Assembly (NCBI GenBank): GCA_000824845.1
Contig: CCNC01000045.1
Location: forward strand, 141,438 to 205,437
DNA length: 64,000 nucleotides
Direction of reading: 5' to 3'
Source of the DNA: Mesorhizobium sp. ORS 3359
Lineage (GTDB): Bacteria; Pseudomonadota; Alphaproteobacteria; Rhizobiales; Rhizobiaceae
Shown here: one piece after another, positions 1 through 7,853 of the stretch
How positions within the stretch are numbered: the stretch's first letter is position 1
Layout: the number at the start of each line of letters is the position of its first letter
Made by a program: the position numbers and the translations under genes
The notes under the pieces: generated by a model
What the model was told of the DNA's origin: nothing
Databases searched by the model: none
What the model saw: only the letters and a program-made list of their open reading frames with translations

Positions 1-1
1 A

Positions 2-415
2 GCCGCCAAAGCGGCGGTGCCGTCGGACATCGTGCAATTGCGTCACCATCTCGAAAAGGAGCATGAGGCGCTGCATGACGGTCGCGACAGCGACGCCATC
101 ATGCTGTCGGCGCGCTTCCATGTCGGCATTGCCGAGATCGCCGCGCATTCGGTTTTCACCAATTTCGTGCGCGACCTCGTCTCGCATTCCTCGCTGATCA
201 TCGCGCTTTACTGGAAGCGCCGCGACGCGACCTGCGAGAAGCACGCCCATCACGCGCTGGTCGACGCCATCGAGGCCGGTGACAGCGCCGACGCGGCCGC
301 CCTGATGAACAGCCATCTGGTTGACCTGCTCTCCGGTCTCGACCTCAGCGACAAGGTGGAAAAATCCGACAGCCTGGCGGATCTGTTGCAGACGGCGGTC
401 CAGCCGGGTCGCTGA
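2..415 (+). CDS. GntR-family regulator, FCD ligand-binding domain (5' truncated by window)
   Basis: The reading frame is open from base 2 and ends at TGA 413-415, so this is the C-terminal part of a gene that begins outside the window. The visible residues match the all-helical FCD domain of FadR-type GntR regulators: a conserved SARFHVGIAEIA helix, a tract around HAHHALVDAIEAGD, and the closing AAALMNSHL helix. In this family the histidines and an aspartate bind a metal, and an organic acid or sugar acid acts as inducer. The winged-helix DNA-binding domain would lie upstream. The ligand cannot be judged from this fragment. Confidence 0.8.
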   Translation, partial: AAKAAVPSDIVQLRHHLEKEHEALHDGRDSDAIMLSARFHVGIAEIAAHSVFTNFVRDLVSHSSLIIALYWKRRDATCEKHAHHALVDAIEAGDSADAAALMNSHLVDLLSGLDLSDKVEKSDSLADLLQTAVQPGR

Positions 416-431
416 ACCGCCGGGGGACTGG

Positions 432-1334
432 CTAGGCCGCAGCCGCCTGCGAATAATCCATCCTTTCAAGATCGGCGATGAGGCCGGGTCCGGTCGGCTG
501 CCAGCCGAGATGCGCCCGCGTCCATTCGCTCGACGCCGGCAGGTCGAGGCCGGCGAACATGGCGAGCCACCCGAAATGGTCCGCTGCCTCGTCCTGCGAC
601 AGCGAGACCACAGGGACGTTCAGCCCGGCGCCGATCACTTCCGCGATCTCGCGCACCGGAATGCCTTCCTCAGCAACGGCGTTGTAGCGCACGCCGGCTT
701 CCTGCTTGTCCAGCGCCAGACGATAGAGCTTCGCGACATCCAGCACATGCGCCGCCGACCACCGGTTGCCGCCTTCGCCGAGATAGGCCGACACGCCCTT
801 GGCGCGTGTCTGGGCGATCAGCGGTGTGATCAGGCCCTGCTTCACCGTGTCATGCACCTGCGGCAGCCGCACCACCGACACCTTGACGCCCTTCTCGGCC
901 ATCGCCGCGCCGGTGAGTTCCGACAAGATACGCGGATTGGGATGATCGGTGTTGAAAACGTCTTCTCTCGCCGGCTGTCCGTGTTCGGCGGAGCCCATGC
1001 CGACACCCGACGTGATGATGAGCAGCCGGTCTGAGCCGGCGAGCGCACCGCCCAGCGCTTCGATGACGCGCTTGTCCTTCTCGCAATTGGCCACGAAATT
1101 CGAGAAATTGTGGTCGAAGGCGGTGTGGATCACCGCATCCGATTTCGCCGCGCCGTCGCGCAGGCTGTCGAGGTCTTCGAGGTCGCCGCGATGCGGCTCG
1201 GCGCCGGCGGCGACAAGCGACCGCGCGCCGGCTTCGGAGCGTGTCAGGCCAAGCACCTGATGTCTCGCGGCGAGAAGCTCAGGCACGATTCTCGAACCGA
1301 TGAAACCGGTCGCGCCGGTAAGGAATACACGCAT
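432..1334 (-). CDS. NAD(P)-dependent epimerase/dehydratase-like extended SDR
   Basis: This 300-residue protein begins with a Rossmann motif TGATGFIGSR (residues 6-15), the usual nucleotide-binding turn of extended or atypical SDRs and NmrA-like proteins. The mid-protein segment around LLIITSGVG occupies the place of the catalytic strand, but no clear YxxxK is visible, so it may be an atypical family member. The start at 1334 is backed by GGAG 8 bases upstream. It is divergent from an XRE regulator with a 99-bp shared promoter, a pairing that usually means the regulator controls the SDR. The substrate is unknown. Confidence 0.85.
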   Translation of the reverse strand: MRVFLTGATGFIGSRIVPELLAARHQVLGLTRSEAGARSLVAAGAEPHRGDLEDLDSLRDGAAKSDAVIHTAFDHNFSNFVANCEKDKRVIEALGGALAGSDRLLIITSGVGMGSAEHGQPAREDVFNTDHPNPRILSELTGAAMAEKGVKVSVVRLPQVHDTVKQGLITPLIAQTRAKGVSAYLGEGGNRWSAAHVLDVAKLYRLALDKQEAGVRYNAVAEEGIPVREIAEVIGAGLNVPVVSLSQDEAADHFGWLAMFAGLDLPASSEWTRAHLGWQPTGPGLIADLERMDYSQAAAA

Positions 1335-1389
1335 GGGAGGGTCTCCTGTGGTTGTTCGGAGGCCTTATTTGCGCTATAACTCATTCTGT

Positions 1390-1417
1390 TAAAGTAGTGA
1401 CTTTATCATGGTATAAT
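1390..1417. promoter_or_regulatory. Candidate operator and -10 box between divergent SDR and XRE genes
   Basis: A perfect inverted repeat TAAAGT-AGTG-ACTTTA lies at 1390-1405, followed by a consensus TATAAT at 1412-1417, which is 17 bp from a weak -35 (TTAAAG, 1389-1394). The start of the XRE gene follows at 1434. The palindrome would overlap the -35 to spacer region of the rightward promoter, which fits autoregulation by the adjacent XRE protein. This assignment is from position and symmetry only. Confidence 0.45.
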
Positions 1418-1433
1418 TGTCAACAGGATCATA

Positions 1434-2283
1434 ATGCCCCAAGGGACCGCCAACAAGGAGACGACCAACAAGCTGGGCACCTTTCTTCGAGACCGCCGCA
1501 TGCGCCTCGATCCGGCGGCCTTCGGCTTCGCCACGGGTCGCCGGCGTACCCAGGGGCTGCGGCGCGAAGAGGTGGCGCAGCGCGCCAACATCAGCCCGAC
1601 TTGGTACACCTGGCTGGAGCAGGGGCGGGGCGGCGCGCCGTCCGCCGATGTGCTGAACCGCATCGCCACCGGGCTCATGCTGACCGAGCCCGAACGCGAG
1701 CACCTGTTCATGCTGGGTCTCGGGCGGCCGCCCGAGGTGCGCTACAGGAACGTGGACAGTGTGACGCCGCGCCTGCAGCGCGTCCTCGATGCCTTGGACC
1801 CCAGCCCGGCGATCATCAAGACCGCGACATGGGATGTGGTGGCGTGGAACCCGTGCCGCCGCGGCGATGTTGACCGACTATTCCAAGCTGCCGCGCGAGC
1901 AGCGCAACATCCTGCGCCTGATGTTCGGCAATCCTCGCGTGCGCGACGCGCAGGATGATTGGCAGAGCGTCGCGCGCTTCGTGGTCGGGTCCTTCAGGGC
2001 GGATGCCACCAGGGCCGGCGCAGGCGCGGAAATCACCCAGCTCGTCGAAGAGCTCTGCCGGATCAGTCCGGAATTCGAGGCGCTGTGGCGCGACAATGAC
2101 GTCGTCCCCCCGCATGGCGAAGGCTTGAAGCGTCTGCGGCATCCCGAGATCGGACTGATCGAGCTGGAGTTCTCGGTCTTTGCCGTTGACGGCCGGCCCG
2201 AGCTCGGCATGATCGTCTACAATCCCGCGACGCGGGCGGACGCGGAACGCATCCAATCGCTGATCGCGTCTCGCTCCGGCTGA
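1434..2283 (+). pseudogene. XRE-family regulator with MmyB-like domain, split by a +1 frameshift near 1850
   Basis: Residues 1-138 (1434 to about 1850) contain an XRE helix-turn-helix, with the tract RRTQGLRREEVAQRANISPTWYTWLEQGR, and the start of the MmyB-like ligand-binding domain. Just after WDVVAWN the frame is lost, and the expected continuation (RAAAAMLTDYSKLPREQRNILRLMFG to the stop at 2283) resumes one base out of frame. Removing one C from the CCC at 1850-1852 restores a normal regulator of about 282 residues. The downstream half is otherwise intact, so this is a very recent mutation or a sequence error. It is divergent from the SDR gene it probably controls. Confidence 0.8.
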
Positions 2284-2351
2284 CGCCGTGTCCATTGTCT
2301 TTGTGCTTCACTGCGCGTCTGAGATTGGCCGCAGGATTAGGGAGCTATTCC

Positions 2352-2687
2352 ATGAACTTCGATCTGAAATGGTCTGCGTCCGAGAAGAAGGTCGCTCGCG
2401 CCGCCTTCGATAAGGCGCTGGAGGTGGCGCTCGGCAAGACACTGGCCGAATTCAAAAAGAAAGCCAGTGATGCGGCGACGTTTTCCGACATGTGGGAGAT
2501 CGAAGACTATCTGCGGCAGCAACGGCGAAACCTTGAGCAGATATTTGACTATCGCTACTCGCAGCTGATCCTTGTCTTTGCCGGTCTTATCCGGAAAGGT
2601 TATCTGGATGAGAAGCTCCTTGCCGGTTTGTCGCAAGACAAGCGGGAAGAGATAAGCAGGTTCCTTGCTTGGCATGCAAGGACATAG
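2352..2687 (+). CDS. Fluorescence recovery protein (FRP)-like small helical protein
   Basis: This 111-residue protein starts at ATG 2352 with AGGGAG 9 bases upstream; a longer in-frame extension to 2295 lacks such a site. As I recall the cyanobacterial FRP family, which detaches orange carotenoid protein from phycobilisomes, the match is collinear. It includes an N-terminal WSxxE..A...FxKA helix, then DxW(x)3D(Y/F)Lxx(Q/K)R (W48, D52, R58, in the spacing of the FRP residues W50, D54, R60), and finally DYRYS..ILVFAGLIRKG and LxxDK. No OCP or carotenoid gene is visible nearby, so the partner here is unknown. It lies between the XRE gene and an AraC gene on the opposite strand. Confidence 0.75.
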   Translation: MNFDLKWSASEKKVARAAFDKALEVALGKTLAEFKKKASDAATFSDMWEIEDYLRQQRRNLEQIFDYRYSQLILVFAGLIRKGYLDEKLLAGLSQDKREEISRFLAWHART

Positions 2688-2695
2688 CGCCAGTA

Positions 2696-3634
2696 CTAGC
2701 TGCGTATGGCCGCGCGCCTTAGCGCCTGAGGCGGTTGGCCAAAGCTCCTCATGAAAGCGCGGCGCATGCGCCCGGCGTCACCGAAGCCGCTCTCCCCGGC
2801 GATGCGGTCGAGCGGCGCGTTGCTGGTCTCGACCGCCATGCGCGCGGTTTCTAGGCGCAGCCGCTCCACCGCCTTGGCCGGTGTCGTGCCGGTCTCCGCA
2901 GTGAAGGCGCGAGCGAAGTTCCTCGGGCTCATCGCGGCCTGATCGGCGAGGCGCTCGACGGTCAGCGTCTCGGCGAGCCTGTCGCGCATCCATTCGATCA
3001 GTTCGACGAAGCGACCCGAGCGTCCGCCGAATTCCACGAGGCCGGAAAATTGCGACTGACCGCCTGGACGGCGCTGGTGGACGACGAGCTGCTGCGCGGT
3101 GCGACGCGCGATCGCCGGGCCGAGATCGTCCTCGATCAGGGCCAGCGCCAGGTCGATGCCGGCAGCGATCCCGGCCGACGTCCACACGCTGCCGTCCTGG
3201 ATGAAGATGCGCTCTGCGTCGAGCTTCACCTTCGGATAGCGGTGGGCGAAGTCGTCGGTGCTCCACCAATGCGTGGTGGCGCTGCGGCCATCGAGCAGGC
3301 CTGCCTCCGCCAGCAAATAGGCCCCGGTGCACACGCTTGCCGTCCGGCGCAGCTTTGCCTGTCGCAGCCAGGCGACGATTTCTTGGGCGGCGGCCATAGA
3401 GCGGATGATCTCACCGCCGGAAATGATGGCCGTGTCGAGCGGCTCGGCGTCGGACAGGGGCCGGGCCGCTAGCCGCATGCCGGACGAGCTTTCGACTTCG
3501 CTGCCGCCCGGCGCCAGCATACTGAGCCTGTAGCTGCCGGGCTGATAGTGCTCGGCCAACTCGAAGGCTGCTGCGGGGCCGGCCACATCCAGCAACTGGA
3601 AGCCTGGATGGATGATGATGCCAATCATGCGCAT
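2696..3634 (-). CDS. GlxA-type AraC regulator with DJ-1/PfpI domain
   Basis: The protein has about 312 residues. The N-terminal half is a DJ-1/PfpI-like glutamine-amidotransferase fold, starting MIGIIIHPGFQLLDVAGP and with the nucleophile-elbow tract ASVCTGAYLLAEAGLLDGRSATTHW. The C-terminal half is an AraC helix-turn-helix pair (LADQAAMSPRNFARAFTAETGTTP and IAGESGFGDAGRMRRAFMRSFGQPP). The start at 3634 is preferred to 3697 because the fold begins immediately after it. It is divergent, with an 89-bp gap, from a second DJ-1 protein that shares the elbow sequence and is its likely target. Ligands of this subfamily are often amines or quaternary ammonium compounds, but none is indicated here. 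Confidence 0.88.
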   Translation of the reverse strand: MRMIGIIIHPGFQLLDVAGPAAAFELAEHYQPGSYRLSMLAPGGSEVESSSGMRLAARPLSDAEPLDTAIISGGEIIRSMAAAQEIVAWLRQAKLRRTASVCTGAYLLAEAGLLDGRSATTHWWSTDDFAHRYPKVKLDAERIFIQDGSVWTSAGIAAGIDLALALIEDDLGPAIARRTAQQLVVHQRRPGGQSQFSGLVEFGGRSGRFVELIEWMRDRLAETLTVERLADQAAMSPRNFARAFTAETGTTPAKAVERLRLETARMAVETSNAPLDRIAGESGFGDAGRMRRAFMRSFGQPPQALRRAAIRS

Positions 3635-3723
3635 GGCAGTTTTTGCCCGATATATGTCATTTCGGCCAAAACCTATCGGAGCTAGCCTGCCGGTCAAGCG
3701 TTTGGGGTTGGAAGGATTTAGCC

Positions 3724-4872
3724 ATGAGGCTGCGTATCGTGTTGTGGAGCGCCCTGGGCATCCTCCTGATTTTCGTTACGGCCGGTGCCGCCTGGCTGCT
3801 GTCACTGCCCTCGGCATCGCTGGCCGCGGCGCAGCCGGCAATCGACGCCAAGGAGGCCGGCGCCACGCTCGCGGCGCTGAAGCCGAAGCGCCAGCGCCCG
3901 CTGATCGCGATCATCGGCGTCAATGACGGCACCGAGACCACCGACTATCTGATGCCATACGGCATCCTGCGCCGCGCCGACATCGCCGATGTCGTCGCCC
4001 TGGCGACGCATCCGGGACCTGTGCACCTGCACCCGGCCTTGCGCGTCGAGCCGGATGCCACGACGGCGGTGTTCGATGCTCAGCATCCGGAAGGCGCCGA
4101 CTACGTCGTCGTTCCCGCCATGATGCGCGACGACGATCCGGACGTGCTGAAATGGATCAGGGCCCAGTCGGCGAAGGGCGCCATGGTGATCGGCATCTGC
4201 GTCGGCGCAACGGTGGTCGGCGCCAGCGGATTGCTCGACGGCAAGCGCGCGACGACACACTGGTATTCGCTGAGCGAGCTGCGCCAGAAACATCCGTCGA
4301 TCCGCTATGTCGCCGACCGCCGCTACGTCGTCGACCGGAATGTCGCGACCACCACCGGCATCACCGCGTCGATGCCGATGATGCTGACGCTGATCGAGGC
4401 GATTGCCGGTCGCGGCAAGGCCGAAGCAGTCGCCCGCGATCTCGGCCTCGTCCACTGGGATGCGCGCCACGACAGCGGCGCCTTCAGATTCACGCGGCCT
4501 TTCGCGCTGACGGCGATCGGCAACACGCTCGCCTTCTTCGATCATGAGCAGCTCGGCATTCCACTGACGCCGGGCATGGACGAGGTGTCCCTGGCGCTAG
4601 CGGCCGACGCTTGGTCGCGGACCTTTCGCTCCCGCGCCGTCACCTTTGCCGCGAAGGATGGCGCTGTCGTCAGCCGCGCCGGCATCCGCATCCTGCCCGA
4701 TCAGGTTGCGAGCGATTGGCCGGTAGATCGGAAGGTTTCAGCCATGTCGGACACGCCGCCGGCAAAAGCGCTGGACCGGACGCTCGAGGATATCACGGCG
4801 CGCTACGGCGCGCGTACCGCCGATTTCGTCGCCATGCAGCTCGAATATCCGCGAACACAGGCGGCCCGGTGA
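3724..4872 (+). CDS. Membrane-anchored or secreted DJ-1/PfpI-family protein
   Basis: The 382-residue product starts at ATG 3724 with an N-terminal hydrophobic segment (about residues 5-35, ending ASLAAAQ) that is either a signal peptide or an anchor. The DJ-1/PfpI domain follows: IAIIGVNDGTETTDYLMPYGIL, then the elbow MVIGICVGATVVGASGLLDGKRATTHW with the candidate catalytic Cys. A C-terminal extension of about 150 residues has no recognised domain. The elbow is nearly the same as in the divergent AraC regulator, suggesting duplication of the sensory domain. It probably acts outside the cytoplasm. Substrate and activity are unknown. Confidence 0.8.
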   Translation: MRLRIVLWSALGILLIFVTAGAAWLLSLPSASLAAAQPAIDAKEAGATLAALKPKRQRPLIAIIGVNDGTETTDYLMPYGILRRADIADVVALATHPGPVHLHPALRVEPDATTAVFDAQHPEGADYVVVPAMMRDDDPDVLKWIRAQSAKGAMVIGICVGATVVGASGLLDGKRATTHWYSLSELRQKHPSIRYVADRRYVVDRNVATTTGITASMPMMLTLIEAIAGRGKAEAVARDLGLVHWDARHDSGAFRFTRPFALTAIGNTLAFFDHEQLGIPLTPGMDEVSLALAADAWSRTFRSRAVTFAAKDGAVVSRAGIRILPDQVASDWPVDRKVSAMSDTPPAKALDRTLEDITARYGARTADFVAMQLEYPRTQAAR

Positions 4873-4895
4873 ACCGCCAGACTTGAAGCGTCAGC

Positions 4896-5843
4896 CTAGC
4901 CGCCGTCGCCCGACCGCTTCGGGGAAGGATCGGTGCCGCCCGGCTGCCTTATGTGGTCGATGAAAGCGCGCAGCTTCGGCAGCACCTGGTGCCGTTCCGG
5001 ATAGTAGAGAAAAACGCCAGGTGTCGTCACCGCGAAGCGGCCGAGCAGCGCCTGCAGGCGCCCATCGGCGATCGGCGCTTCGGCGATTGGGCTCGGCACC
5101 TGCGCCAGTCCGACGCCCTGGATCGCCGCGCCGAGCAACGACGGGTAGTCATGCGCGATCAACGGTCCCGAGACGATCGCCTCTATCGTCTTGTTGCCGT
5201 CAACAAAGGACCACGGCGCGACCGAACCGTTGGAGCGGCGCAGGCGCAGGCAGGCATGGTCGCGCAGATCCTCGATACGCTCCGGCGCCGCGCGCCGGCG
5301 CAGATAGTCGGGACTGCCGACCACTACCATCGGGAAGGACGGCGTCAGCCGCACCGCGACCATGTCGGGCGCGATCAGATCGCCCATGCGGATGCCGGCA
5401 TCGAAGCCTTCGGCGGCGAGATCGGCCAGCTCGCCGCTGGCGACAATTTCCAGCTCGATCTCGGGATAGGCCTGGCAGAAGGAGGCGATCATCGGCTCCA
5501 GCAGCACCGGCACCACGGCCGGCGGGACCGAAAGGCGCAACAGCCCGGCCGGCCGCTCGCCCATCCCGCGGGCGATCTCGCTCGCGGCGATCAGTTCCTC
5601 GAAGGCCGGCCGGGCGCGCGCGAAAAAGCGTTCGCCGGCTTCGGTGAGACCCACGCTGCGTGTCGTGCGGATGAAGAGGGCGGCGCCGATGCGCCCCTCC
5701 AGCGTGCGTATCGCCTGGCTGATCGCTGACGGGGTGACGGCGAGCTCGGCCGCCGCCTTGCGGAAATTGCGGTGTTTCGCGACACGCAAGAAGGCCTCGA
5801 CGCCGTCGAGCGCGCCATGCCTGACTGTGAAGTTCTGCTTCAT
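4896..5843 (-). CDS. LysR-family transcriptional regulator
   Basis: At 315 residues this has the usual LysR length. The N-terminal winged helix-turn-helix is clear (residues 12-70: VEAFLRVAKHRNFRKAAAELAVTPSAISQAIRTLE), followed by the periplasmic-binding-protein-like effector domain beginning near RPAGLLRLSVPP. It is divergent from a methyltransferase/membrane-protein pair with an 82-bp intergenic region, so those genes are its likely targets. The effector is unknown. Confidence 0.92.
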   Translation of the reverse strand: MKQNFTVRHGALDGVEAFLRVAKHRNFRKAAAELAVTPSAISQAIRTLEGRIGAALFIRTTRSVGLTEAGERFFARARPAFEELIAASEIARGMGERPAGLLRLSVPPAVVPVLLEPMIASFCQAYPEIELEIVASGELADLAAEGFDAGIRMGDLIAPDMVAVRLTPSFPMVVVGSPDYLRRRAAPERIEDLRDHACLRLRRSNGSVAPWSFVDGNKTIEAIVSGPLIAHDYPSLLGAAIQGVGLAQVPSPIAEAPIADGRLQALLGRFAVTTPGVFLYYPERHQVLPKLRAFIDHIRQPGGTDPSPKRSGDGG

Positions 5844-5925
5844 GACCCATCGACATTATCGCGGATAGTTGCCGGCAGAAAGCGGTCGTATCTCTTGCTA
5901 ACTTGGAACCTGAAGGGAAGTGGCA

Positions 5926-6756
5926 ATGACCGACGAACTCGATCGCGTGCGCGATCACTACCGCGCGACCGGCCTGACCGATCGATTGAAGACCGCGCTG
6001 GCGGTGTTGGGGTCGGAGGAACAGCGGCTGGGGCCTGAACAACTCGCGACGCTAGACCAGTTCCACACCCGCGGGCTCGCCGCGACGGCCGAGCTCGCTA
6101 ATCTGGCGGTCATCACCGCCGACATGTCGGTGCTCGACGTCGGGTCGGGCGTCGGCGGTCCCGCCCGCTTCCTGGCGGCGGCCCATGGCTGTGAGGTGAC
6201 CGGCGTCGATCTCAGCGAGCCCTTCGTCGAAGCTGCGCGCTATCTGACCGCACGAACCGGGCAGGACGGCAAGGTGTCGTTCGAAACCGGCAGCGCGCTG
6301 GCGCTGCCCTTCGAGGACGGCCGCTTTGACGCCGCACTGTTGCAGCATGTGGCGATGAACATTGCCGACCGGCCGCTTCTCTACCGCGAGATCAGGCGCG
6401 TGCTGAAGCCGGGCGGAAAATTTGCGACCTTCGACGTCGTGCTGAATGGCGGCGATCCGCTCTACCCGGTTCCATGGGCGAAGACGCCGGGCGAAAGCTT
6501 CCTGCTGACCGCCGAAGCGACTTGCGAGGCGGTTGAAGCCGCCGGCTTCGGCACGCTGGTCCGCCGCGACGACACAGCCATGGCCAAGGCCTGGTTCGCC
6601 GAACTCCGCGCTTCCGGTCCGCCGCCGCTCAATCTCGGCGTCGTCATGGGGAAGGGTTTCGCCGAACTCACCACCAATCTCGGACGCAATCTCATGCAGG
6701 GGCGGCTGGGCATTCTGACAGCAGTGTTCGAAGCCGTTCCCACCAAGGCTTTATAG
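5926..6756 (+). CDS. Class I SAM-dependent methyltransferase
   Basis: The start at ATG 5926 is preferred over GTG 5920 because GAAGGGA lies 8 bases upstream of the ATG. The 276-residue protein carries the SAM-binding motif I VLDVGSGVGGPARFLA (about residues 69-84), an acidic residue after strand 2 (VTGVDLSE), and motif VLKPGG, typical of the UbiE/Coq5-like Methyltransf_11 group. The substrate is not evident. It is followed after 9 bp by a small membrane protein with a strong ribosome-binding site, so the two are probably co-transcribed, possibly under the divergent LysR regulator. Confidence 0.88.
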   Translation: MTDELDRVRDHYRATGLTDRLKTALAVLGSEEQRLGPEQLATLDQFHTRGLAATAELANLAVITADMSVLDVGSGVGGPARFLAAAHGCEVTGVDLSEPFVEAARYLTARTGQDGKVSFETGSALALPFEDGRFDAALLQHVAMNIADRPLLYREIRRVLKPGGKFATFDVVLNGGDPLYPVPWAKTPGESFLLTAEATCEAVEAAGFGTLVRRDDTAMAKAWFAELRASGPPPLNLGVVMGKGFAELTTNLGRNLMQGRLGILTAVFEAVPTKAL

Positions 6757-6765
6757 GAGGTGCGG

Positions 6766-7269
6766 ATGTCACAGGCGATGATCCTGAACATCCAACTTGG
6801 GCTCGGCTACGTGCCATGGCTGCTTTGCTTCACCGCCTACATCTGGCCGAGAATGAGGTCGATGGAGCCGGTAGGAGCGCAGCGCGTCATCGCAACGCTG
6901 CACAGCTTCCGCTTCTTCGGGCTGGTCTTCCTCATCCCGGGCGTGGTCGGCCCCGACCTTGCTCCTGGCTTCGCAAGCTTCGCCGCCTATGGCGACTTCG
7001 CGACCGGACTCCTCGCCATGCTGGCGCTGCTCACGGTGGCGAGGCCCGCGATCTTCTGGCCCCTCGTCGTCGCCTTCAATGTCACGGGCGTGTTCGACCT
7101 TGTCGGCGATTACTACCATGGCGTCATGCTCGACCTTCCTGGCCATGCCGGCCAGTTGGGCGCGACCTACGCGATCCCGGTCATCTACGTGCCGCTGCTG
7201 ATGATCACGCATGTCGCGGCCTTCTATCTGCTGGCGCGTTCGAGGCGCCATCAGCCGGCAACGGCCTAA
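6766..7269 (+). CDS. Hypothetical four-helix membrane protein
   Basis: A perfect AGGAGGT at 6755-6761 precedes ATG 6766. The 167-residue product has about four hydrophobic helices (near residues 5-25, 45-65, 75-105 and 130-155) and a short basic tail, and no motif I can assign. The start lies 9 bp after the methyltransferase stop, so the two probably form an operon. Its conserved-looking charged spots (LHSFRFFGLVF, FDLVGDYYHG) may be functional. I do not recognise the family. Confidence 0.8.
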   Translation: MSQAMILNIQLGLGYVPWLLCFTAYIWPRMRSMEPVGAQRVIATLHSFRFFGLVFLIPGVVGPDLAPGFASFAAYGDFATGLLAMLALLTVARPAIFWPLVVAFNVTGVFDLVGDYYHGVMLDLPGHAGQLGATYAIPVIYVPLLMITHVAAFYLLARSRRHQPATA

Positions 7270-7805
7270 TACATGGGATTTGCCATGTGCTTGGGCGCCG
7301 GCCATTCGCCCGTGATCTCGGGCTGCACCGGGCGCTCGAGATAGGTCGACAGCACGACATAGCTGCGCGTCGAGGTGACGCCGGGCGTGTCGTAGAGTCG
7401 GGCCAGCAGGCCCTCCAGCGCGCGCGTGTCCTCTGTGCGCACCTTGAGCAGCATGCAGGTGTCGCCGGCGACCGTGTGGATCTCCTCGACCTCCGGATAT
7501 TTCGAGACCGCCATCAGCTCCGGCGTCTTGCCCCAGCCCCTGGTGTCGATATGCACGAAGGCGAGCAGCGGCTTCTTCACCGCCCTTGGATCGATGATCG
7601 CCGAGGTGGCGCGGATGGCGCCGCTGCGCTTCAGCCGCTTGACCCGCTCATGCGCCGCCGGCGGCGACAGGCCGACGCGCTCGCCCAGATCGGCGTAGCT
7701 GATGGTCGCGTCCTCGACGAGAACGCCTAATATCTTTCGGTCGATCGGGTCGACCTCGCGGGCCGGTTGCTTGTTCCGCTGAATGTCATCTGTTTCTGCG
7801 TCCAT
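7266..7805 (-). CDS. Lrp/AsnC-family transcriptional regulator
   Basis: This protein of about 179 residues has the Lrp helix-turn-helix (DRKILGVLVEDATISYADLGERVGLSPPAAHERVKRLKRSGAI) and a RAM/ligand domain ending with IHTVAGDTCMLLKVRTED. The start at 7805 is preferred because GGAG lies 9 bases before it; longer starts would run into the divergent MFS gene. The neighbouring exporter suggests control of amino-acid or drug efflux. Its 3' end overlaps the end of the membrane-protein gene by 4 bp in convergent orientation. Confidence 0.92.
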   Translation of the reverse strand: MDAETDDIQRNKQPAREVDPIDRKILGVLVEDATISYADLGERVGLSPPAAHERVKRLKRSGAIRATSAIIDPRAVKKPLLAFVHIDTRGWGKTPELMAVSKYPEVEEIHTVAGDTCMLLKVRTEDTRALEGLLARLYDTPGVTSTRSYVVLSTYLERPVQPEITGEWPAPKHMANPMY

Positions 7806-7853
7806 ATGGAAATTCTCCATTGATGCGGAATTTAATTCGGCCATTATGATGAT

